Shown here in pieces: positions 1 to 5,251 of a DNA stretch of 5,321 nucleotides. A program made the position numbers and the translations under genes. The stretch spans positions 1 to 5,321 of the forward strand of contig CAOXUF010000177.1 of the NCBI GenBank assembly GCA_948560485.1. The letters are read 5' to 3'. The notes beneath the pieces were generated by a model. It was given only the letters and a program-made list of their open reading frames with translations, ran no database searches and was not told the DNA's origin. The stretch is from an uncultured Eubacterium sp. (GTDB lineage Bacteria; Bacillota_A; Clostridia; Lachnospirales; Lachnospiraceae). The first letter of the stretch is position 1; each line of letters opens with the position of its first letter.

Positions 1-2
1 TT

Positions 3-380
3 ATGAATTTACAGAGTCTAATTTCAAATTATAACAATATCGAAATTGAATTGTTTAGGGATAATATCGAGTTTTATGAGAATATAGAAAATATCATCTT
101 TTTTGAAACAGAAAATGATGTAGTAAAGGCTCATACCAGAAATAATATTTTCACAACAAAGAGAAGATTATATGAATTAGAACATATATTACCACATTAT
201 TTTTGTAGAATATCTAAATCGGCAATTGTTAATGTGAAAGAGATATATTCAATTACTAAAAATATAACGGCATCATCAAAAATAGAATTTCGAAATACAC
301 ATAAAATTATTTTTGTATCCAGAGGATACTTTAAACCTTTAAAAAGTAAAATAGATGATATAAGGAGGCTGGCAAGATGA
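3..380 (+). CDS. LytTR-family DNA-binding response regulator (probably 5'-truncated by window edge)
   Basis: The product is a LytTR-type DNA-binding domain, a family that binds promoter repeats and commonly controls envelope, bacteriocin or membrane-protein genes. The visible 125 residues contain the hallmarks: a beta-strand with FFETEND (residues 33-39), a helix with RRLYELE (54-60) and the signature FCRISKSAIVN (67-77), which ends at the core Asn before a KEI turn. A final strand and loop, IIFVSRGYFKPLK, lies at 102-114. Stand-alone LytTR regulators are usually about 145-150 residues, with about 20-30 residues ahead of this part. No Shine-Dalgarno can be seen before the ATG at position 3, so I infer the true start lies left of the window. 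No receiver domain is visible, but one further upstream cannot be excluded. The stop overlaps the start of the next gene (ATGA at 377-380), so the two are co-translated. Family assignment is firm; the start is not. Confidence 0.88.
   Translation: MNLQSLISNYNNIEIELFRDNIEFYENIENIIFFETENDVVKAHTRNNIFTTKRRLYELEHILPHYFCRISKSAIVNVKEIYSITKNITASSKIEFRNTHKIIFVSRGYFKPLKSKIDDIRRLAR
362..368 (+). promoter_or_regulatory. Strong Shine-Dalgarno for the LiaF-like gene
   Basis: AAGGAGG lies 8 bases before the ATG at 377, inside the last codons of the LytTR gene. It fixes the start of the membrane protein and, with the ATGA overlap, supports translational coupling. Confidence 0.85.
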
Positions 381-1147
381 AAAAAAGAGCAGGCAATATT
401 TTTTGGGGAGTTTTAATAATAGCAGCGGCAGCACTTTGGTTGATAAGCGAAATGGGGTATTTGGATAATGTAGGATTTAAGCATATAATGTTCTCAGCAT
501 TGTGGGGAGCATGGATTATAAAAGGAATAGTCAGCAGGGAGAGCTTTAGTGTATTTATGGGACTGGCATTTCTAGCGATTGTATGGGATAAAGAACTGGG
601 AATTCAGGCAATTACTCCATGGCCGGTAATTGGTGCGGCGATTCTTTTGACAATTGGATGCTCTCTTATTTTTAGAGGATTTGGAAGAAAAAAATGGGAG
701 AAGAATTATTTCTGTAATTATAAAAATAGTGAAGAAGATAGTAATCACTCATGGCAGGGGAATGCGAATTATGGAACAGACCAGCCACATCAGAGTCATG
801 TAGAGGGTGAACATGTATATCATATGAATAGATTTTCAGGAGCGCAGAAATACATTGATTCCCAGAATCTTAAAAGTGTTGAAATTATCAATAAAGCAGG
901 TGGCATGGAGGTATATCTGGATAATGCCAGGGCAGCAGGAGATAAAGTATATATGAGAATCGAGTGTTATGCTGGTGGACTTGAAATTTATATTCCAAGA
1001 AACTGGAGAGTACAAAATAAAGTTGATTGTTTTATGGGTGCAATAGATGGACCGGATATGCAAAGAGAAGACGAAGCAGTGAATGATGTAACACTTATAC
1101 TTACAGGAACAGTAAAAGCAGCAGGAGTAGATATTATAAGAGTATAG
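377..1147 (+). CDS. Membrane protein with LiaI/LiaF-like transmembrane region and LiaF-like C-terminal domain
   Basis: This 256-residue protein has an N-terminal membrane half and a soluble C-terminal half. Hydrophobic segments lie at about residues 8-24, 36-50, 57-69 and 80-99, arranged as two hairpins like the LiaI/LiaF (DUF5668-type) membrane region. A polar, His- and Asn-rich linker covers about 105-145. The C-terminal domain (about 146-256) has the repeated strand pattern of LiaF/VraT-type 'cell wall-active antibiotic response' domains, with GGMEVYLDNA, then GGLEIYIPRNWRV, and a final strand ending AAGVDIIRV. In Bacilli, LiaF inhibits the LiaSR two-component system. No histidine kinase lies in this window; the partner here is the LytTR regulator directly upstream, with a 4-base overlap. 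I infer an envelope-stress or membrane-sensing role, possibly controlling the activity of that regulator. An exact function cannot be read from sequence. A strong SD at 362-368 supports the start. Confidence 0.82.
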   Translation: MKKRAGNIFWGVLIIAAAALWLISEMGYLDNVGFKHIMFSALWGAWIIKGIVSRESFSVFMGLAFLAIVWDKELGIQAITPWPVIGAAILLTIGCSLIFRGFGRKKWEKNYFCNYKNSEEDSNHSWQGNANYGTDQPHQSHVEGEHVYHMNRFSGAQKYIDSQNLKSVEIINKAGGMEVYLDNARAAGDKVYMRIECYAGGLEIYIPRNWRVQNKVDCFMGAIDGPDMQREDEAVNDVTLILTGTVKAAGVDIIRV

Positions 1148-1159
1148 TTATGTAAACTT

Positions 1160-1200
1160 AAAGCACATAGAGATGATTTAATATCCCTATGTGCTTTTAT
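1160..1200. terminator. Bidirectional hairpin terminator between convergent genes
   Basis: An 11-bp perfect stem pairs 1160-1170 (AAAGCACATAG) with 1187-1197, followed by TTTAT on the plus strand. After one A/C mismatch, three further pairs (1172-1174 with 1183-1185) extend the stem. It sits in the 58-base gap between the plus-strand LiaF-like gene and the minus-strand phosphotransferase. The T-run is short on both strands, so it probably serves both genes with moderate strength. Confidence 0.75.
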
Positions 1201-1205
1201 ATTTA

Positions 1206-1943
1206 TTAATATTCAATTACAGAAATCAAACTGTTTAATAATTCTTCTTCTCCTGAAATTTTCTTGGCAAGCCTTGCAGCCGCAACAATTGGAATCCAAT
1301 TATGAACATAGCGGGAACTGGTATTGGTAGCATCACAAAATTTTTTTAAATATATTTCTGCATATTCCGGCATATTCATCTGCATCCAGATGTAAGTACG
1401 AGCAATATCTGCACTGGCGCTACCTTGAGAAGCGTGATTCCAGTCAACAATATAATGTCCATCATCTGAAATAACAACGTTATGTGGTGTAAAATTTCCG
1501 TGTACTAATTTATTATGTTTTGGACAGGAATTTAACATGTCCAAAAGGTCTATTTTCAAGTCTTCATTTAAATCAGCTGATTGAATATAATCTGTTAATT
1601 TTTGTTTTTGAGCAGGAAGTTTTGGACATTTAAATTTATGAATGGAAGTGTGAACTTCAACCATTTTATCTAAGTATTTATCTATATTATCAGGGTCTTC
1701 CTTCATCATAGTAAATAATGTTTTCCACTCCATTGGCTCAGTCTTAAAAGACCATTGATCATCTTGATTTGTGACTTCTAAGATAGAAGGAACTTTAACA
1801 CCGGCGGATTCTACTTCTGCAGTAATAAAAGACTCGAGAAAAACCAATCGTTTATCATATCCTTTATTAAAAATTTTAAAAGTATTTTTTCCATCTGAAT
1901 AAATTTTATTATTTCGTCTTGTATTCATTAATTCTAAATTCAT
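1206..1943 (-). CDS. APH/choline-kinase-family phosphotransferase with altered catalytic motif
   Basis: This 245-residue protein has the bilobal kinase-like fold of the APH (phosphotransferase) superfamily. The N-lobe has a candidate ATP-binding Lys in TFKIF (K23) and the stretch AGVKVPSILEV (47-57) typical of the family before the hinge. The C-lobe has the catalytic loop LVHGNFTPHNVVI (146-158) and the metal-binding VDW (166-168). The usual motif is HGDxxxxN, whose Asp is the catalytic base. Here the residue is Asn (N150, codon AAT at 1494-1496 read on the minus strand), while H148, N155 and D167 are kept. Similar small chromosomal kinases in Clostridia are often labelled aminoglycoside phosphotransferases without evidence of resistance; the natural substrate is unknown. 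The start is supported by an AAGGGGA SD 7 bases upstream. The gene is monocistronic, divergent from serS and convergent with the LiaF-like gene. It may have weak or altered activity, or be a pseudokinase. Confidence 0.83.
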   Translation of the reverse strand: MNLELMNTRRNNKIYSDGKNTFKIFNKGYDKRLVFLESFITAEVESAGVKVPSILEVTNQDDQWSFKTEPMEWKTLFTMMKEDPDNIDKYLDKMVEVHTSIHKFKCPKLPAQKQKLTDYIQSADLNEDLKIDLLDMLNSCPKHNKLVHGNFTPHNVVISDDGHYIVDWNHASQGSASADIARTYIWMQMNMPEYAEIYLKKFCDATNTSSRYVHNWIPIVAAARLAKKISGEEELLNSLISVIEY

Positions 1944-1950
1944 AAGTAAA

Positions 1951-1957
1951 TCCCCTT
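1951..1957 (-). promoter_or_regulatory. Shine-Dalgarno of the phosphotransferase gene
   Basis: Read on the minus strand, AAGGGGA ends 7 bases before the ATG at 1943-1941. It favours this ATG over the second in-frame ATG five codons later. Confidence 0.75.
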
Positions 1958-1990
1958 AAATTATGATTTTCACATGTTTCGACAAAAAAT

Positions 1991-1999
1991 AGTATAACA
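1991..1999 (-). promoter_or_regulatory. Putative extended -10 promoter of the phosphotransferase gene
   Basis: On the minus strand the sequence reads TGT followed by TATACT (1996-1991), an extended -10 element 47 bases upstream of the start codon. No convincing -35 box is seen at 16-18 bases; the TGn element could compensate. It lies back to back with the serS promoter. Confidence 0.5.
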
Positions 2000-2025
2000 C
2001 ATTTAGATTATGTTGGCTACAATCC

Positions 2026-2054
2026 TTGTAAAAATAAGGTGTTTAGGGTATAAT
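2026..2054 (+). promoter_or_regulatory. Near-consensus sigma-A promoter for serS
   Basis: TTGTAA (2026-2031) and a perfect TATAAT (2049-2054) are separated by exactly 17 bases. Transcription would begin near 2061, giving a leader of about 48 bases before the serS ATG. That is too short for a T-box riboswitch, the leader often found on aminoacyl-tRNA synthetase genes in Firmicutes. Expression is therefore likely constitutive or controlled differently. A short dyad, GGTAT (2047-2051) and ATACC (2059-2063), overlaps the -10 and start region. Confidence 0.75.
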
Positions 2055-2095
2055 CGTAATACCGTGTAAAAAAATATATTATATCTGTAGATAAA

Positions 2096-2101
2096 AGGGA
2101 G
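2096..2101 (+). promoter_or_regulatory. Shine-Dalgarno of serS
   Basis: AGGGAG, 7 bases upstream of the ATG at 2109. It supports the chosen start, and the N-terminus MLDIKFVR is typical of seryl-tRNA synthetases. Confidence 0.8.
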
Positions 2102-2108
2102 AAGTAAT

Positions 2109-3392
2109 ATGTTAGATATAAAATTTGTGAGAACGAATCCGGATATTGTAAAACAAAATATTAAAAATAAATTTCAGGAGCATAAACTTCCATTAGTAGA
2201 TGAAGTTATTGAGCTGGATAAGCGTAACCGAGAGATAAAAAAAGAAGTTGAGACTCTTCGTGCTGAAAAGAATAGCCTGTCAAAACTGATTGGCGGCTTG
2301 ATAAAAGAAGGAAAGAAGGATGAGGCTGAGGAAACGAAAGCAAAAGTAGCTGCAGGAAATGCAAAGATTGATGAACTGACAAACGAAGAAAAAAATCTTG
2401 CAGAAGAAATTAAAAAGAGAATGATGGTCATTCCAAATATTATAGATCCATCAGTCCCTATTGGAAAAGACGATAGTGAAAATGTGGAATTAGAAAAATT
2501 TGGAGAGCCGGTAGTACCGGATTTTGAGGTTCCTTATCATACTGATATTATGGAACAGTTTGATGGAATTGATTTGGAAGCGGCAAGAAATGTAGCAGGA
2601 AATGGATTTTATTATCTTATGGGAGACATTGCCAGACTTCATTCAGCGGTTATCTCATATGCAAGAGACTTTATGATTGACAGAGGATTCACATATTGCG
2701 TACCACCTTTTATGATCCGGAGTAATGTCGTAACAGGTGTTATGAGTTTTGATGAAATGGATTCTATGATGTATAAGATTGAGGGAGAAGATCTTTACTT
2801 AATTGGTACTAGCGAACATTCAATGATTGGCAAATTTATTGGAACGCATACGAAAGAAGAACAACTTCCATTTACACTCACAAGTTATTCACCATGTTTC
2901 CGTAAAGAAAAAGGTGCACACGGTATAGAAGAAAGAGGAGTATATCGTATTCACCAGTTTGAAAAACAGGAGATGATAGTTATTTGTAAACCAGAGGATA
3001 GTATGGCATGGTATGATAAACTTTGGAAAAATACTGTCGATTTATTTAGAAGTCTGGATATTCCGGTTCGTACATTAGAGTGTTGTTCAGGGGATTTAGC
3101 TGATCTCAAAGTGAAATCTGTAGATGTTGAAGCATGGTCACCAAGACAAAAGAAATACTTTGAAGTAGGAAGCTGCTCTAACTTAGGAGATGCTCAGGCG
3201 AGAAGACTTTCTATCAGAGTACGAGGAGCAGAAGGAAATTATTTTGCACATACTCTTAACAATACAGTAGTTGCTCCACCACGTATGTTGATTGCATTCT
3301 TAGAAAATAATCTTAATGAAGATGGAAGTGTAAGTATACCAGAAGCTTTGAGACCATATATGGGTGGGCTTGAGAAGATAGAAAAAAAATAA
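2109..3392 (+). CDS. serS: Seryl-tRNA synthetase (cytoplasmic, class II)
   Basis: The enzyme charges tRNA-Ser (and tRNA-Sec if present) with serine through a seryl-adenylate. Its 427 residues match the family length. The N-terminus MLDIKFVRTNPD (1-12) leads into the long antiparallel coiled-coil arm (about 30-105) that grips the tRNA-Ser variable arm. The class II catalytic core follows: the serine-binding T-S-E (234-236), motif 2 around SPCFRKEKGAHG (261-272, with R265), the HQFEKQE segment (282-288), SCSN (355-358) and motif 3 ending in PPRMLIAFLEN (390-400, with R392). Motif 3 is unusual: most bacterial SerRS read roughly NGSGLAVGR before the invariant Arg, whereas this one reads NNTVVAPPR. 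I recall similar sequences in Lachnospiraceae, so this may be a lineage variant rather than a defect. The gene has its own promoter and SD. It is followed within 40 bases by a tRNA gene with no convincing terminator between them. Confidence 0.96.
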   Translation: MLDIKFVRTNPDIVKQNIKNKFQEHKLPLVDEVIELDKRNREIKKEVETLRAEKNSLSKLIGGLIKEGKKDEAEETKAKVAAGNAKIDELTNEEKNLAEEIKKRMMVIPNIIDPSVPIGKDDSENVELEKFGEPVVPDFEVPYHTDIMEQFDGIDLEAARNVAGNGFYYLMGDIARLHSAVISYARDFMIDRGFTYCVPPFMIRSNVVTGVMSFDEMDSMMYKIEGEDLYLIGTSEHSMIGKFIGTHTKEEQLPFTLTSYSPCFRKEKGAHGIEERGVYRIHQFEKQEMIVICKPEDSMAWYDKLWKNTVDLFRSLDIPVRTLECCSGDLADLKVKSVDVEAWSPRQKKYFEVGSCSNLGDAQARRLSIRVRGAEGNYFAHTLNNTVVAPPRMLIAFLENNLNEDGSVSIPEALRPYMGGLEKIEKK

Positions 3393-3398
3393 AAGTCT

Positions 3399-3423
3399 GC
3401 TTAGGAGAATATTTCTCCTAAGC
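3399..3423 (+). other. Perfect 11-bp hairpin between serS and tRNA-Arg, no T-tract
   Basis: GCTTAGGAGAA (3399-3409) pairs perfectly with 3413-3423 around a TAT triloop. The downstream bases are CGTATTA, not a run of T, and the tRNA acceptor begins 8 bases after the stem. It therefore does not look like a standard intrinsic terminator. It could be a weak terminator, a transcript-stabilising 3' end for serS, or a processing signal between serS mRNA and the tRNA. Confidence 0.6.
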
Positions 3424-3430
3424 CGTATTA

Positions 3431-3502
3431 GTTCCCTTAGTTAAATGGATATAACAAGTGCCTCCTAAGCACTAGTTGTGGGTTCGATTCCCGCAGGGAA
3501 CA
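3431..3502 (+). tRNA. tRNA-Arg (anticodon CCU)
   Basis: A complete cloverleaf folds by eye. The acceptor pairs GTTCCCT (3431-3437) with 3495-3501. The D-stem pairs GTTA (3440-3443) with TAAC (3452-3455) around a loop containing GG. The anticodon stem pairs 3457-3461 with 3469-3473, with loop CTCCTAA and anticodon CCT at 3464-3466. The variable loop is four bases (3474-3477). The T-arm pairs 3478-3482 with 3490-3494 around TTCGATT. The discriminator is A3502. CCA is not encoded (ACACT follows), so CCA-adding enzyme is needed. It reads AGG codons. No separate promoter is evident in the 38 bases after serS. Confidence 0.95.
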
Positions 3503-3518
3503 CTAGAAAATTAAATAT

Positions 3519-3522
3519 GGAG
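3519..3522 (+). promoter_or_regulatory. Shine-Dalgarno of the exonuclease gene
   Basis: GGAG, 7 bases before the ATG at 3530. Only 27 bases separate this ATG from the tRNA 3' end, leaving little room for a separate promoter. Confidence 0.65.
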
Positions 3523-3529
3523 AAAAGAA

Positions 3530-4546
3530 ATGGATTATATTGTAATGGATTTGGAATGGAACCAGAATCCTTACGGAAAAACTAATCATTATCCGGATAT
3601 TCCTTTTGAAATAATTGAAATTGGTGCAGTAAGAGTAACGGAAGACAGGCAGATATTAGATTCTTATCAGCAGGTTATTCGTCCGAGAGTATATAAAAAA
3701 CTTCATTATAAAATTCAGGAGATTACCCATTTCACAAATGAAGAATTAAGTCATGGAATGGATTTTAAAAGAGCAATTGTAGAATTTTTAGAATGGTGTG
3801 GTGATGATTATATGTTCTGTACCTGGGGCTCAATGGATTTAACTGAGTTACAGAAGAATATGCGGCATTACAGACTGGAGCGTATTTTGGAATTTCCATT
3901 GTTCTATATAGACTTACAGAAAATGTTTAGTTTACGATACGACGATGGGCATATGAAAAGAACGCTTATGAGTGCAGTTGAATACTTAGAAATTCCGGAA
4001 GATGGAGAGTTCCATAGAGCATTAAGTGATGCTTACTATACAGCAAAGGTTATGCAGGTAATGGATTTTGAAAAGTATAAGGGGAGACTATCCATAGATA
4101 CTTTTTATCCACCAAGAATTAAGGAAGAAGAGATTTTTGTCAGATTTGATCAATATACGAAGTTAGTTACAAGGGAATTTTTGGAGAAAGACGAGATGTT
4201 TGAAGATACAGATGTCAGTTCTATGCTCTGTAATCAGTGTGACAGACCATTAGAGATTATTATTGATTGGTTTTCCGATAGTGGAAAGACATATTATTGT
4301 CTGGGAAAATGTCCTGAACATGGATATGTCAGGGGAAAAATAAGAGTAAAAAAATTAGAAGAAGATAGTTTTTATGCTATTAAGATTATGAAGTCTACAG
4401 ATGAAGAGGGAGCAGATTCCATTCATGAAAAGCAGGAAAATATTAGGGAAAAGAGACGTGAGAGAAGACAAAGGTCTCTTGAAAAAGAAATTGTCGTGGA
4501 AGAGATTTGGGAAGAAAGTGAAGAAGATGAAGATGACGACGATTAA
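3530..4546 (+). CDS. DEDDh 3'-5' exonuclease (KapD/DnaQ-like) with C-terminal zinc-ribbon-like and charged tail
   Basis: The first ~185 residues form an RNase T/DnaQ-type exonuclease domain that removes nucleotides from 3' ends using two metal ions. All five DEDDh catalytic residues are visible: D7 and E9 in MDLEWNQ, D103 in WGSMDLTEL, and H162 and D167 in FHRALSDAYYTAK. The N-terminus and overall pattern resemble KapD-like and ERI1-like exonucleases, which favour RNA, rather than the DNA polymerase III epsilon subunit. The 338-residue protein is longer than the ~200-residue minimal enzymes. A Cys pair CNQC (234-237) and a second pair C257/C261 suggest a small zinc ribbon. The tail is charge-segregated: a basic stretch (about 301-319, IREKRRERRQR core) followed by a nearly all-acidic end (324-338). 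It lies 27 bases after tRNA-Arg and probably shares its transcript. Substrate (DNA or RNA) is not proven. Confidence 0.85.
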   Translation: MDYIVMDLEWNQNPYGKTNHYPDIPFEIIEIGAVRVTEDRQILDSYQQVIRPRVYKKLHYKIQEITHFTNEELSHGMDFKRAIVEFLEWCGDDYMFCTWGSMDLTELQKNMRHYRLERILEFPLFYIDLQKMFSLRYDDGHMKRTLMSAVEYLEIPEDGEFHRALSDAYYTAKVMQVMDFEKYKGRLSIDTFYPPRIKEEEIFVRFDQYTKLVTREFLEKDEMFEDTDVSSMLCNQCDRPLEIIIDWFSDSGKTYYCLGKCPEHGYVRGKIRVKKLEEDSFYAIKIMKSTDEEGADSIHEKQENIREKRRERRQRSLEKEIVVEEIWEESEEDEDDDD

Positions 4547-4591
4547 TAAAGAAGAGCTGCAAATCGTAAAAGATTGGCAGCTCTTCTTTAT
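4546..4591. terminator. Strong bidirectional intrinsic terminator
   Basis: Fifteen bases from 4546 to 4560 pair with 4577-4591, with core AAGAAGAGCTGC and its complement. After one A/G mismatch, an inner stem pairs 4562-4565 with 4572-4575 around a six-base loop. The A-rich 5' side and T-rich 3' side give terminator-like flanks on both strands. It lies between the exonuclease gene and the convergent recombinase-like gene and should end both transcripts. Confidence 0.85.
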
Positions 4592-4600
4592 ATAATATAT

Positions 4601-5251
4601 TTATTTTGTTTCTTTATAATTTTTAATAAGTGCATCTAATTCTTCAAGAAGACAATCAACTTTTCCATAGAAAGAATCGTTGTTAGCAGGATTATCAAAA
4701 TTATCTTTAATATCTTCAAGAGTATTAATAATATTATTTAATCTTTTTTTTCCGCTTCCATTTAAATACAGAAGATATCTACTGCGTTCATTTTCCTGAG
4801 GAGTCATCTTTTTAAGAACTACTTCCATATTTGGTTTTTCACCAATAAAACGATATGTAATAGAAGGTGAAGCGTGATTGAATAAGTTCTGAAGATAATA
4901 GATATCTCCGGTTTCTTTATAATATTTCCATGCAAATGTTTTACGCATTGTCTGTGCACCAATGGAACTTAATCCAATCTTGTGTCCTGCAGCACGAAGA
5001 ACTCTGTAAGCCTGTTCTCTGGAAACCGGTTTATTTGAAGTGTTGTGACCCAGAATAAGATAAGCCTCAGGGTCTTTTCCCATTGTGAATTCATTAATAG
5101 TCTTTTGTAAATCTTTTGGAATAGAAAACGTATTTTTTATGTTTTTTGTTCCAATCTCTACAGTAATTTCTTTTTTGTTTGTAACGTCTTTATTCTTAAA
5201 AGCAAGAATATCCTGAAGCTGAAGCCCCGTGCCAACACCAAGTTCAAACAT
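4601..5251 (-). CDS. Tyrosine-recombinase-fold protein lacking key catalytic residues; 5' end uncertain, possibly a pseudogene
   Basis: The 216 residues from the first in-frame ATG resemble the catalytic domain of tyrosine recombinases. Box I is GTGLQLQDIL (7-16), the beta-hairpin lies around IGTKNIKNTFSIP (33-45), box II is GAQTMRKTFAWKYY (98-111), and the C-terminal box is LFNHASPSITYRFIG (123-137). Only some active-site residues survive: R103, H126 and perhaps K36 or K39. The first Arg is Gln (Q11), the box II His is Gln (Q100) and the expected Tyr nucleophile is Phe (F135). A helical tail of about 65 residues (150-216) follows, with coiled-coil character. No N-terminal core-binding domain is visible. 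The ATG has no Shine-Dalgarno, and the same frame continues upstream with family-like sequence (QLFGETLKQVDYKYYI) to a TGA at 5302-5300. I infer a non-catalytic DNA-binding protein or a decaying gene. Confidence 0.7.
   Translation of the reverse strand: MFELGVGTGLQLQDILAFKNKDVTNKKEITVEIGTKNIKNTFSIPKDLQKTINEFTMGKDPEAYLILGHNTSNKPVSREQAYRVLRAAGHKIGLSSIGAQTMRKTFAWKYYKETGDIYYLQNLFNHASPSITYRFIGEKPNMEVVLKKMTPQENERSRYLLYLNGSGKKRLNNIINTLEDIKDNFDNPANNDSFYGKVDCLLEELDALIKNYKETK

Noticed and set aside
836..1063. 75-codon minus-strand open frame
   Set aside because: It lies wholly inside the LiaF-like gene, has no ribosome site and its translation has no recognisable domain; it is a shadow frame.
2055..2108. 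T-box riboswitch in front of serS
   Set aside because: The leader is only about 48 bases after a near-consensus promoter, with no specifier stem, T-box sequence or terminator/antiterminator pair.
2174..2431. 85-codon minus-strand open frame rich in Ser and Phe
   Set aside because: It is the reverse complement of the Lys/Glu-rich coiled-coil arm of serS, which produces such frames automatically.
3431..3502. tRNA-Arg as an attachment site for an integrated element carrying the nearby recombinase
   Set aside because: No repeat of the tRNA 3' end was found elsewhere in the window, the flanking genes look like ordinary chromosome, and the recombinase-like protein lacks catalytic residues. A distal att site outside the window cannot be excluded.
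4401..4595. 64-codon plus-strand open frame overlapping the end of the exonuclease gene
   Set aside because: It is out of frame within purine-rich low-complexity coding sequence, runs through the terminator hairpin and has a Lys-rich translation without homology signs.
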